Source: an uncultured Burkholderiaceae bacterium (lineage in GTDB: Bacteria; Pseudomonadota; Gammaproteobacteria; Burkholderiales; Burkholderiaceae). From it: a DNA stretch of 11,927 nucleotides. The position numbers and the translations under genes are program-made. The DNA lies in the NCBI GenBank assembly GCA_937871985.1, contig CALMPB010000005.1, positions 1-11,927 on the forward strand, given 5' to 3'. The stretch's first letter is position 1, and the number at the start of each line of letters is the position of its first letter. Positions 1-6,761 of this stretch are shown here, one piece after another. The notes beneath the pieces were generated by a model that worked only from the letters and a program-made list of their open reading frames with translations, had not been told where the DNA came from and searched no databases.

Positions 1-15
1 CTGATACATATGCAA

Positions 16-55
16 CAAGCCCTGACCGGTTGACCGGTCAGGGCTTGAATGTTTT
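16..55 (+). terminator. Strong hairpin, probable terminator of a gene left of the window
   Basis: Bases 16-30 and 33-47 are a perfect 15-bp inverted repeat separated by TG; the innermost pairs must open to form the loop. A short T run (52-55) follows on the + strand after GAATG, so it fits a Rho-independent terminator for a rightward gene ending before the window. It may also stop leftward transcription from bfr, whose stop lies about 110 bp away, but on that side there is no T run. No gene is supported between 48 and 155. Confidence 0.6.
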
Positions 56-155
56 CACGGCGGGAAGTCTGCGTCTGGCGCGAAGCAACTATATGGGCCT
101 GAACCCAGGGAGCGCGTCAGCCAACTACAAGGCCCTGCCTGGGATTACCCCCTGA

Positions 156-626
156 TCATTCGTCCATCTGGGTTTGCAGGTAGTTTTGCAGCCCCACTTT
201 TTCGACGAGCTCGATATTGGTTTCCAGCCAGTCGATGTGTTCTTCAGTGTCGTCCAGAATGTCCTGGAACAGGTCGCGCGACACATAGTCGCGCACCGAC
301 TCGCAATACGCCATGCCTTCCTTGACCGTGCTTTGAGCACCGCTTTCCAGCTTGAGGTCACAGGCCAGGATTTCGGGTACCGACTCGCCGATGAACAGCT
401 TGTGCAAGTCCTGCAGGTTGGGCAGGCCGTCCAGCATGAAAATACGCTGGATCAGCCGGTCGGCGTGCTTCATTTCGCCGATGGATTCGTCGTACTCGTG
501 CTTGCCGAGCTTGTTGAATCCCCAATGATTAAGCATGCGGGCGTGCAGGAAGTATTGGTTGATCGCCGTCAGCTCGTTCTTGAGCTGCGCGTTCAGAAAT
601 TGAATTACTTTTTTATCGCCTTTCAT
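156..626 (-). CDS. bfr: Bacterioferritin (heme-containing iron storage protein)
   Basis: Cytoplasmic iron storage protein of the 24-mer ferritin fold, which oxidises Fe(II) and stores it as a ferric mineral. The 156-residue product aligns without gaps to E. coli Bfr up to the C terminus. Visible residues are ferroxidase ligands E18, E51, H54, E94 and H130, and M52, the residue that binds the inter-subunit heme. The position equivalent to ligand E127 is Thr (the text reads DDTEEHIDW instead of the usual ExxH), which is unusual and discussed as a finding. Two ATGs lie six bases apart. I chose the second because GGGAG (complement of 634-638) sits 7 bases before it but only 1 base before the other, and because family members begin MKGD. 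It lies downstream of bfd in the same direction, but about 525 bp away, so it probably has its own promoter, which I could not identify. Confidence 0.95.
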   Translation of the reverse strand: MKGDKKVIQFLNAQLKNELTAINQYFLHARMLNHWGFNKLGKHEYDESIGEMKHADRLIQRIFMLDGLPNLQDLHKLFIGESVPEILACDLKLESGAQSTVKEGMAYCESVRDYVSRDLFQDILDDTEEHIDWLETNIELVEKVGLQNYLQTQMDE

Positions 627-1153
627 GGCCATGCTCCCAAATCTTGTAAAGCCAGCTTGGCGCCGGCAGAAACTGCAGCATCAAAGGCGGCCTGCAAAGG
701 ACCTGGCTCGTGGATGCCGGGGCAAGCGCTGCGAAACCAGTTTGAAATTCCCCCCGAGCGCTTCCCTGTGACCAATAGGCTAACACGGCTATACGGCAAA
801 AACATCGGCGCAGAACGCCAAATTCCCCGCATAGAACGACGCAATGCGTGACAAGGCACAAATGGGAATGAAACTGTTTATTGAAACGGCTACTCGACAA
901 AAGCCGTAAACTTGGGATGCAACAGCCGAAGGAAAGAGGAAACCGCCGGATTTTCAGGACGAACGAACGGCCTGATCGGCACGAGGACTGGCAGTATTTT
1001 TTTCGGCGCCGGCGCCGGATTTATTGTAACCACTTACGACAACGACCCGGGGAAAGCGCAAAAGTAGGCGTGAACAACGCCCTGGACGATTCAAGCGCGA
1101 CCGTTCAGACTCCAGGCTTGGTTTTTTGGATACGCGGCTGGTTTGGGTGCGAT
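627..1153. other. Intergenic stretch between bfd and bfr, no gene supported
   Basis: The stretch has open frames on both strands, but none has a recognisable product, a family-like composition or a good ribosome binding site; the longest (from 881, + strand) runs through bfd. It must hold the bfr promoter if bfr is transcribed alone. The best core-promoter guesses on the minus strand are weak, so I list none. A 6-bp inverted repeat (1081-1086 with 1111-1116) precedes a six-T run at 1122-1127 on the + strand, which is too poor to call a terminator. Confidence 0.6.
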
Positions 1154-1420
1154 TCAGGCGCGCCGTGCGATTTCTTCGATCATGACGACCGAGACGGAGG
1201 CGTCGTTGGCCGCATCGACAACCAGGGCGCCGAGCTCGGGCGCGGGGATGTGGCCGGCATAACGGCCGCCCGGCAGATATTCGGCCGCCGTTTCGGCGCA
1301 ATGCCCGCAGCACGTCGCGACCCCAAGTTGCCCTTGAAGGTCGGACATAGTGAGCGCACCGTCCGCGACTGCGGATTGAACCTGGCGCTCGGTGATAGCG
1401 TTGCAGATACAAATGAACAT
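1154..1420 (-). CDS. bfd: Bacterioferritin-associated ferredoxin
   Basis: Small [2Fe-2S] protein that docks on bacterioferritin and passes electrons through its heme to reduce and release stored iron. The start MFICICNA is the family signature. Cluster ligands are C4 and C6 (CxC) and C38 and C41 (CxxC); C37 is an extra cysteine. At 88 residues it is longer than the 64-residue E. coli protein because of an Ala/Val-rich tail of about 30 residues after the cluster region. The ATG at 1420 fits the family N terminus; an in-frame ATG 15 bases upstream would add residues not seen in relatives. No Shine-Dalgarno sequence precedes the chosen start, and a predicted -10 box lies 7 bases from it, so the mRNA may be leaderless. 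A Fur-box match overlaps the same spot. bfr lies downstream on the same strand. Confidence 0.9.
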   Translation of the reverse strand: MFICICNAITERQVQSAVADGALTMSDLQGQLGVATCCGHCAETAAEYLPGGRYAGHIPAPELGALVVDAANDASVSVVMIEEIARRA

Positions 1421-1434
1421 GAGAACAATTATCA
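1420..1434 (-). promoter_or_regulatory. Putative Fur box of bfd
   Basis: Read on the minus strand this is TGATAATTGTTCTCA. It matches the 7-1-7 Fur consensus (TGATAAT-N-ATTATCA) at 12 of 14 informative positions, with a perfect left half. It overlaps the predicted -10 element and touches the start codon, so bound Fur would block RNA polymerase directly. Fur repression of bfd is known in enterobacteria and pseudomonads; here it is predicted from the match alone. Confidence 0.65.
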
Positions 1435-1456
1435 TCTGGTCGCGACAAAAATGCAA
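1428..1456 (-). promoter_or_regulatory. Putative sigma-70 promoter of bfd
   Basis: On the minus strand TTGCAT (1451-1456) and GATAAT (1428-1433) are 17 bases apart. The -10 matches five of six consensus bases, the -35 three of six. The expected transcription start falls at 1420-1421, on the A of the bfd start codon. Confidence 0.45.
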
Positions 1457-1580
1457 TCACCCAAAGGATTTATTTTGTATCTGCGGCCAAAATCGCACGC
1501 CTCGCCGTTGAAATTAAGGGAATACCCTAGTCCTGGCAGCGGAAACAGCCCGGCGGCGGCAAAGCCGGAGGCCCAAGCCG

Positions 1581-3128
1581 TCAGCGCTTGAGCTGCGCCC
1601 GCGCCTTGCGCAAGGCGGCGGTTTCAATACCCGCCGCTTCGCGGTACTTGGCCACCGTGCGCCGGGCGATCACCACCCCCTGCTCGGCCAGTTGGGCCAT
1701 CAACTGGCTGTCCGACAGCGGCTTTTCGGGCCGCTCCTGCGCAACCAGTTTCTGGATCAGGCTGCGCACCGCCGTTGCCGACGTGGCATCGCCGCCGTCG
1801 GTGTCCAGGGCCGCACCGAAAAAATACTTGAGTTCGAACACCCCCCAAGGGGTCTGCATGTATTTTTGCCGGGTCGCGCGCGACACCGTGGACTCATGCA
1901 TTTCCAGCTCCAGCGCAATATCCCTCAGCAACAGCGGACGCATGGCCTGGGGCCCTTGCTCGAAGAACGCCTGCTGGCGCTCGACCACCACCCGGGCAAC
2001 CCGCAATATGGTTTCGAACCGCTGCGCCACGCTTTTCACCAGGCCGTGGGCGGATTGCAGCTGGCTGTGCAGATCGGCGCCGGGCCTTGCCTCGGACACC
2101 GCCGCATCGACGGCGTCAACGGTATCGGCCCGACCCAAAGCCTCGGCGGCAGTGCCGTCTTCGGCGCCGTCTTCCTTATGGCGCGCGGAATGCGCATCCG
2201 GCGCCGGATTCTCCCCCGCTGCTCCGGATCCAGCCCCGCGAACCGGCCGGCTTTCGCGCAGCAGCTTTTCATACAGAGCATTCACGCGCACGCGGGGCAC
2301 GACATTGCTGTTGAGCCGCGCCTGCCAGCGCCCCGCCGCCTTGCGCACGAGGATTTCCGGGTTGATGTAGTCGGCCTGCGACCCCGACCAGGCCCGGCCC
2401 GGTTTGGGATCCAGGCTGAGCAGCAGCACATGGGCCGCGCGCAGCTGTTCGTCCGAGCACGACAGCGCCTCGCGCAGGCGGTTGAGATTGCCCCCGGCCA
2501 GCAGATCCAGATGCTTGTGCACCAGCTCGCGCGCGCGCCCCAGCACGTCGGGATCGACCGTGCTTTTGTTCTGCTCCAGTTGCAGCAGCAGGCATTCGCT
2601 CAGCGACGACGCGCCGACCCCCGGCGGATCGAACGACTGGAGCAGGCGCAGCACGGCGCGCAGCTCGTCGATATCCACGTCCAGCTGCTCCGGCAGATCG
2701 TCGTGAATTTCCTGCAACGGCGTCACCAGGTAGCCGTTTTCATCCAGGTCGTCGATCAGCACGGTAAGCAGCGCCCGGTCGCGGGGCGAGGCATGCGTCA
2801 GTTGCAACTGTTTCAGCAAATGCTGCGACAGGGAATCCGGCGCGCTGGACTCGAACGGCGTGTAATCGTCGTCGCCCTGGCCACGATTGACGGCGCCCGG
2901 CATCGGCAGGTCGTCGTGCTCGACAGGCGCCGTTTCCGCTACCGCAGGTGCCGCTTCGGTGTCATACTCTTCATCGAGCTCCAGCAGGGGGTTGTCCTCC
3001 AGCGCCTGCGCCAGCTCGGCGTCGAGATCCTGCGCCGAAATCTGCAGGAATCGAATCGACTGCTGCAGTTGCGGGGTCAGTGCCAATTGCTGGCTTTGGC
3101 GAAGCTCTAGAGATTGACGCGATAGCAT
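1581..3128 (-). CDS. rpoN: RNA polymerase sigma-54 factor
   Basis: Alternative sigma factor that recognises -24/-12 promoters and needs an AAA+ activator to open them; typical targets are nitrogen and carbon metabolism and motility genes. Region I (about residues 1-50) has the Gln/Leu-rich ELRQSQQLALTPQLQQSI segment. An acidic region II follows, then the core-binding domain, the HTH with ATRQKYMQTPWGVFELKYFF, and near the end the signature RpoN box ARRTVAKYRE (about 488-497), which is intact. About 59 Ala/Gly/Asp-rich residues (encoded at about 2070-2248) are inserted after the segment NALYEKLLRESR, where E. coli-type proteins have only a few residues. I chose the ATG at 3128 (515 residues) because the family N terminus begins there; in-frame starts at 3146 and 3173 are possible and none has a clear ribosome binding site. 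The usual neighbours lptB and hpf are not adjacent. Confidence 0.93.
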   Translation of the reverse strand: MLSRQSLELRQSQQLALTPQLQQSIRFLQISAQDLDAELAQALEDNPLLELDEEYDTEAAPAVAETAPVEHDDLPMPGAVNRGQGDDDYTPFESSAPDSLSQHLLKQLQLTHASPRDRALLTVLIDDLDENGYLVTPLQEIHDDLPEQLDVDIDELRAVLRLLQSFDPPGVGASSLSECLLLQLEQNKSTVDPDVLGRARELVHKHLDLLAGGNLNRLREALSCSDEQLRAAHVLLLSLDPKPGRAWSGSQADYINPEILVRKAAGRWQARLNSNVVPRVRVNALYEKLLRESRPVRGAGSGAAGENPAPDAHSARHKEDGAEDGTAAEALGRADTVDAVDAAVSEARPGADLHSQLQSAHGLVKSVAQRFETILRVARVVVERQQAFFEQGPQAMRPLLLRDIALELEMHESTVSRATRQKYMQTPWGVFELKYFFGAALDTDGGDATSATAVRSLIQKLVAQERPEKPLSDSQLMAQLAEQGVVIARRTVAKYREAAGIETAALRKARAQLKR

Positions 3129-3144
3129 AGGTAAAATAACCGGC

Positions 3145-3681
3145 ATGAATTCGATTACACAACACCAGCCCACCCGTCAGGACGACGCCGTATTGCGCAA
3201 CACGCTATTAAAGCTCACCGCTGCGCAAAAAATACTCTGCACCGTCGTGGTCGCGGCCGTCGCCCTTGTTTGGTACGACCTTCTGAACCGCCTCATCGCC
3301 TTCGGCCGAGACCTGGACTATACCGGCTTGCACGCCCTGGGCGCGCAAATCGTCGAGTTCCTGAAACGCTACAACCCGTTTTTCTGGTGGGGCGTGGTGG
3401 CGCTGTGCACCCTGATTATTGCCTATTTTCTGTACGGATTTATCCAGAGCACCCGGCGCTGGTCGCAAGCCCGGCTGGTCAGCGCCGAAACCCTGGCCGA
3501 GCTTCTGAAGCATTTGTCCACGCCCGCCCGCGAGGTATTGAATTGGGCCTGGCAAGACAGGCGCGACCCCATGACCGTTGGCGATTTGCAACGCGCCCAC
3601 CGCGAATTGCGCGCGGGGCGTTTCGGTAAAATCCAGCTTTCCGCCAGGCATGCCGCGCTTCTCGACAGCGAAGCCCCCTAG
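3145..3681 (+). CDS. Hypothetical two-helix membrane protein
   Basis: I do not recognise this 178-residue protein. It shows two hydrophobic segments, about residues 29-47 and 78-98, the second rich in aromatics (FFWWGVVALCTLIIAYFLYG). A loop of about 30 residues separates them, and a charged C-terminal part of about 75 residues follows, rich in Arg and Leu and probably helical. With two helices both ends should lie on the same side, probably the cytoplasm given the Arg-rich tail. The ATG at 3145 has no good ribosome binding site; a TTG at 3193 with AGGAC upstream is an alternative that keeps both helices. It starts divergently from rpoN with only 16 bp between the chosen starts. Coding likelihood is supported by length, composition and a sensible membrane topology. 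Confidence 0.7.
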   Translation: MNSITQHQPTRQDDAVLRNTLLKLTAAQKILCTVVVAAVALVWYDLLNRLIAFGRDLDYTGLHALGAQIVEFLKRYNPFFWWGVVALCTLIIAYFLYGFIQSTRRWSQARLVSAETLAELLKHLSTPAREVLNWAWQDRRDPMTVGDLQRAHRELRAGRFGKIQLSARHAALLDSEAP

Positions 3682-3710
3682 CGCGGCACCGGCCCGCCCT
3701 TGCCAAAAGG

Positions 3711-3727
3711 GTCAAAATATGTTTGAC
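3711..3727. promoter_or_regulatory. Dyad GTCAAA-N5-TTTGAC upstream of the leu leader
   Basis: A perfect 6-bp inverted repeat with an AT-rich 5-bp centre lies 8 bp before the leader ORF, in otherwise GC-rich DNA. Its position suits an operator or activator site controlling leuA. I could not place a convincing -35/-10 pair, and no regulator gene is adjacent. Confidence 0.3.
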
Positions 3728-3735
3728 TGTCAATC

Positions 3736-3864
3736 ATGAATCCCGCGCACCATTTCTTTGCAAACGCCTCCAGCCGCCACGCGGCTGGTTCGGCTGCGGG
3801 TACTCTTCTTGCGCGCCTTCCCCTGGCGCTGTCGCTGCTACTACCGACCGGTTGCCGAGCCTAG
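3736..3864 (+). CDS. Putative leucine leader peptide of leuA (attenuator)
   Basis: A 42-codon ORF in the long untranslated region before leuA. Codons 24-36 (3805-3843) read LLARLPLALSLLL, eight leucines in 13, the kind of Leu cluster used for ribosome-stalling attenuation of leucine biosynthesis. An in-frame TGA at 3724 leaves the ATG at 3736 as essentially the only start; it has no clear ribosome binding site, which lowers confidence. A hairpin with an 8-bp perfect stem (3770-3777 with 3781-3788) lies inside the ORF and could act as a pause hairpin. After the stop, GTGGC (3871-3875) can pair with GCCAC (3895-3899) before a TTGTTTT run, and TGCCGA (3853-3858) can pair with TCGGCA (3879-3884) in that loop as a competing structure. 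The C terminus resembles a lipoprotein signal, but almost nothing follows the Cys. Confidence 0.5.
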   Translation: MNPAHHFFANASSRHAAGSAAGTLLARLPLALSLLLPTGCRA

Positions 3865-3907
3865 CGCTTCGTGGCAGTTCGGCAGCCTGTATCCGCCACC
3901 TTGTTTT
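3865..3907 (+). terminator. Candidate attenuator terminator of leuA leader
   Basis: A short stem (3871-3875 with 3895-3899) is followed by C and TTGTTTT (3901-3907), starting 6 bp after the leader stop codon. The stem is only 5 bp with a 19-base loop, so this is a weak call based mainly on its position between a Leu-rich leader and leuA. Confidence 0.3.
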
Positions 3908-4006
3908 CCTCTGTATTGCCGTGGGCCCCTAGCCCGTGATCCGGGTTTCACCCCAGGCTCTTCGGTAATAAAATAACGTACAGACTCAGTCAAATAGGTG
4001 CACCAA

Positions 4007-5698
4007 ATGCTCTCCAACCCATCCGACAAATATCGCCCATTTGTGCCGTTCGCGCGCGACTTCGCCGAGCGCACATGGCCCAGCAAGCGGATTACCCATC
4101 CGCCCATCTGGATGAGCACCGACCTGCGCGACGGCAACCAGGCGCTGATCGAACCCATGAGCGTCGAGCGCAAGCTGCGTATGTTCCAGCAGCTCGTCAA
4201 AATCGGCTTCAAGGAAATCGAAGTCGGCTTCCCCTCGGCATCGCAAACCGATTTCGACTTCGTGCGCAAGCTGGTCGACGAAAACCTCATTCCCGACGAC
4301 GTCACCATCATCGTCCTCACCCAGTCCCGCGACGACCTCATCCATCGCACCGTCGAAGCGGCCGCCGGCGCCAAGAAGGCCATTGTGCACATGTACAACG
4401 CCTGCGCGCCCGCCTTCCGCAAGATCGTCTTCAACATGAGCAAGGACGAAGTCAGGGATCTCGCGGTAAACGGCACCCGGCTCATCAAAAAGTACACCGG
4501 CGAACATCCCGAAACCTACTGGCGCTACGAATACTCGCCCGAAGTCTTCAGCACGACCGAACCCGAATTCACGCTGCAGGTATGCAACGCCGTCACCCAG
4601 GCCTGGCAGCCCACGGTCGACTCCAAGATCATCTTCAACCTGCCCGCCACCATCGAGGCCACCACGCCCAATATGTACGCGGACCAGATCGAGTGGATCC
4701 ACAACCGTCTCGAACACCGCGACTGCATCGTGCTCAGCGTCCACCCGCACAACGACCGCGGCACCGCCGTGGCGGCGGCCGAACTGGCCGTCATGGCCGG
4801 CGCCGACCGCATCGAGGGCTGCCTGTTCGGCCACGGCGAGCGCACCGGCAACGTCGACCTGGTCACCTTGGCGCTCAATCTGTACACCCAGGGCATTCAC
4901 CCCGGCCTGGACTTCTCCGACATCGATGAAGTCCGCCGCTGCGTCGAATACTGCACCCAGTTGCCGGTGCACCCGCGCCATCCGTATGCGGGCGACCTGG
5001 TCTTCACCGCCTTCTCGGGCTCGCATCAAGACGCCATCAAAAAAGGCTTTGCGCAGCAACAGCCCGATGCGCTCTGGGAAGTGCCCTACTTGCCCATCGA
5101 CCCGGCCGACCTGGGCCGCAGCTACGATGCGGTCATCCGCGTCAACAGCCAGTCGGGCAAGGGCGGCGTGTCGTACCTGCTCGAACAGGAACACGGCCTG
5201 GTCTTGCCGCGCCGCCTGCAAATCGAGTTCAGCCGCGCCATCCAACGCGTCACCGATGAAACCGGCCGCGAAGTCACCGCCAGCGACGTCTACGATCTGT
5301 TCAACAAAGAGTATCTCGACCTCGAAAAACCCTGGAAGCTCGTGCGCCACCGCATCACCGGCGATCCCAAAGCCCAAACGGGGCGCCAGTTCGCCATCGA
5401 CGTCGAACTCGAGCACGACGGCGTGGTCCGCCATCTCAAGGGCCAGGGCGACGGCGCCATCGCGGCATTCGTCGACGCCCTGAACCTTGGCGTGCGCATC
5501 ATGGACTACCACGAACATGCCATCGGCACGGGCACCGACACGCGCGCGGCAAGCTATGTCGAACTGCGCGTCGGCGACTCCAGCTCCGGCTTCGGCGTGG
5601 GCGTGCATGCCGACATCGTCACGTCGTCGTTCCTGGCCATTCTCAGTGCGGTCAACCGGCACTTCATCAACAAGGCCGCCGAGGCCATGGCAGCCTAA
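4007..5698 (+). CDS. leuA: 2-isopropylmalate synthase, long form
   Basis: Catalyses the first committed step of leucine synthesis: acetyl-CoA plus 2-oxoisovalerate gives 2-isopropylmalate. The 563-residue length and the N terminus ([10 protein letters not shown]) are those of the long LeuA form. The TIM-barrel part has the family motif [10 protein letters not shown] (R41, D42), the metal-site HPHND (H246, H248), and [10 protein letters not shown] with N282 as a further metal ligand. A linker and a C-terminal regulatory (LeuA dimer) domain from about residue 430 carry leucine feedback inhibition in this family. I chose the ATG at 4007 because AGGTG (3996-4000) lies 6 bases upstream; a GTG at 3998 overlaps that site and is less likely. 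No other leu gene is in the window; the gene is probably monocistronic, ending at the terminator at 5781, and is likely controlled through the Leu-rich leader. Confidence 0.96.
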   Translation: MLSNPSDKYRPFVPFARDFAERTWPSKRITHPPIWMSTDLRDGNQALIEPMSVERKLRMFQQLVKIGFKEIEVGFPSASQTDFDFVRKLVDENLIPDDVTIIVLTQSRDDLIHRTVEAAAGAKKAIVHMYNACAPAFRKIVFNMSKDEVRDLAVNGTRLIKKYTGEHPETYWRYEYSPEVFSTTEPEFTLQVCNAVTQAWQPTVDSKIIFNLPATIEATTPNMYADQIEWIHNRLEHRDCIVLSVHPHNDRGTAVAAAELAVMAGADRIEGCLFGHGERTGNVDLVTLALNLYTQGIHPGLDFSDIDEVRRCVEYCTQLPVHPRHPYAGDLVFTAFSGSHQDAIKKGFAQQQPDALWEVPYLPIDPADLGRSYDAVIRVNSQSGKGGVSYLLEQEHGLVLPRRLQIEFSRAIQRVTDETGREVTASDVYDLFNKEYLDLEKPWKLVRHRITGDPKAQTGRQFAIDVELEHDGVVRHLKGQGDGAIAAFVDALNLGVRIMDYHEHAIGTGTDTRAASYVELRVGDSSSGFGVGVHADIVTSSFLAILSAVNRHFINKAAEAMAA

Positions 5699-5711
5699 GC
5701 GCCGCAAGCTC

Positions 5712-5730
5712 CGGCCCCTCGCCGGGGCCG
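5712..5730. other. GC-rich hairpin after leuA
   Basis: CGGCCCC (5712-5718) and GGGGCCG (5724-5730) form a 7-bp stem with loop TCGCC, 14 bases after the leuA stop. It has no T run, so it more likely protects the 3' end of the message than terminates it. Confidence 0.4.
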
Positions 5731-5780
5731 CACAAGCCGCATTGGCACCTCGCGGTCGGCGCGGCCATGCGGCACGCATC

Positions 5781-5807
5781 GGGCGAACCTTGGGGTTCGC
5801 CCTTTTT
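5781..5807 (+). terminator. Rho-independent terminator of leuA
   Basis: GGGCGAACC (5781-5789) and GGTTCGCCC (5794-5802) form a perfect 9-bp stem with a TTGG loop, followed by five Ts (5803-5807). This separates leuA from the oxygenase operon, which must therefore have its own promoter between about 5808 and 5880; I could not place one with confidence. Confidence 0.9.
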
Positions 5808-5889
5808 GCTTACATGTCCGGCTGGTCCGCCGAGCGCGCCTTTTAGTACACTTGGACTCGTAATCCGACATCCGACCCCAAGGCTCATC

Positions 5890-6759
5890 ATGCTAAAAGA
5901 CGAACTGCTGTGGCGCGACTGGCACCCCGTCATGATCGTCGCCGACATGGCGGCAAACAAGCCGTACCAAACCACCGTTCTGGGCGTTCCCATCGTCTAC
6001 TCGCGCGACGCCCAGGGCTATCACGCCCGCCGCGTGCAAGACGACGGCCCCTGTACCATTGCGGAACGCTATGCCACGGTATGGGTCTGCCTGAGCCGGG
6101 ATCCGCTGGATTTCTTCGCCATTCCCGAGTTCGACGAACCGGATCGCCGCGTACTCGGCGCCGGCTCCATCCGCCTGCACGTGTCCGGGCTGCGCGCGGT
6201 CGAGAACTTCCTGGACATGGGCCATTTTCCCTATGTGCACGACGGCTACCTGGGCAGCGAACCGTATACCGAAGTCCTGCCCTACGATGTCGACATCGAT
6301 CCGCAGACCAACGAAATCTACGCCCGCAACTGCCGTTTCGTGCAGCCCCGCGCCTCGGCCATCGCCGACAAACCCATCGATGTCAGCTACATCTACCGGG
6401 TCGCCCGGCCGTACATCACCCTGCTCTACAAGACCTGCGTGCCGGCTCCCAACAGGCAGGACGTGATCGGCCTCTTCGTGCAGCCGCTGTCCGAAGAATG
6501 GTGCGTCGCGCATACCGTCATGATCTACCTCGACGACATCAACAGCGACGAAGAATTGCGCAAATTCCAGCAAACCGTCTTCGGCCAGGATCTGATGATA
6601 CTCATCAACCAGGTTCCCAAGCGCCTGCCGCTGGAAACGCGCCACGAGGTTCCCGTGCGGGCCGACGCCATGTCCTCGGTCTACCGGCGCTGGCTGCGCG
6701 AAAACAAGATCGCCTACGGCACGTACTCCGAGCCCGAAACCGCAACGGCCGGAGCATGA
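5890..6759 (+). CDS. Rieske-type oxygenase catalytic subunit lacking the Rieske cluster (NdmC-like)
   Basis: 289-residue homologue of Rieske non-heme iron oxygenase alpha subunits. The catalytic domain is intact: E105-N106-F-L-D109-x-x-H112-F-P-x-V-H117 is the mononuclear iron motif, and D234 in FGQDLMILINQVPKRLPL is the likely third ligand. The N-terminal part still looks like a shortened Rieske fold (WRDWHPVMIVAD, then VLGVPIVYSRDAQGY), but the CxH and CxxH ligands and the loops that carry them are gone, so it cannot hold a [2Fe-2S] cluster. Electrons must come from another protein, and the next gene supplies a Rieske domain. This is the layout of NdmC, the N7-demethylase subunit of Pseudomonas putida caffeine metabolism. 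The ATG at 5890 has AAGG 6 bases upstream; an in-frame ATG at 5767 lies before the leuA terminator. Oxidative N- or O-demethylation is likely; the substrate is inferred only from context. Confidence 0.85.
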   Translation: MLKDELLWRDWHPVMIVADMAANKPYQTTVLGVPIVYSRDAQGYHARRVQDDGPCTIAERYATVWVCLSRDPLDFFAIPEFDEPDRRVLGAGSIRLHVSGLRAVENFLDMGHFPYVHDGYLGSEPYTEVLPYDVDIDPQTNEIYARNCRFVQPRASAIADKPIDVSYIYRVARPYITLLYKTCVPAPNRQDVIGLFVQPLSEEWCVAHTVMIYLDDINSDEELRKFQQTVFGQDLMILINQVPKRLPLETRHEVPVRADAMSSVYRRWLRENKIAYGTYSEPETATAGA

Positions 6760-6761
6760 GC

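Noticed and set aside
104..143. CCCAGG/CCTGGG repeat as a bfr terminator
   Set aside because: Six pairs around a loop of more than 25 bases and no T run on the minus strand; chance pairing is likely.
174..851. 225-codon open frame on the + strand
   Set aside because: It is antisense to bfr, whose protein is unmistakable, and its product has no family-like pattern.
1079..1128. Inverted repeat followed by six Ts, possible + strand terminator or small RNA end
   Set aside because: The stem is 6 bp with a 24-base loop, is separated from the T run by several bases, and no rightward gene or promoter precedes it.
881..1591. 236-codon open frame on the + strand
   Set aside because: It runs antisense through the whole of bfd and into the rpoN end; a shadow of high-GC coding DNA.
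1692..3110. 472-codon open frame opposite rpoN
   Set aside because: Long antisense frames are common opposite high-GC genes; the product is Gln/Arg/His-rich without domains, and rpoN is certain.
3736..3864. Leader ORF as a small lipoprotein (lipobox-like PTGC)
   Set aside because: Only two residues follow the Cys, and the Leu run directly before leuA is better explained as a leader peptide; kept as an alternative.
3986..5779. 597-codon open frame opposite leuA
   Set aside because: leuA has all catalytic motifs; the opposite frame is a codon-bias shadow, and extends through the leuA terminator region.
5836..5880. Search for a sigma-54 or sigma-70 promoter before the oxygenase operon
   Set aside because: No GG-N10-GC element and no -35/-10 pair of acceptable quality was found, so none is listed.
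5910..6755. N-terminal extension of the Rieske-reductase frame upstream of 6756
   Set aside because: The upstream part is an Arg-rich out-of-frame reading of the catalytic-subunit gene; the Rieske domain starts at 6762 with a proper ribosome binding site.
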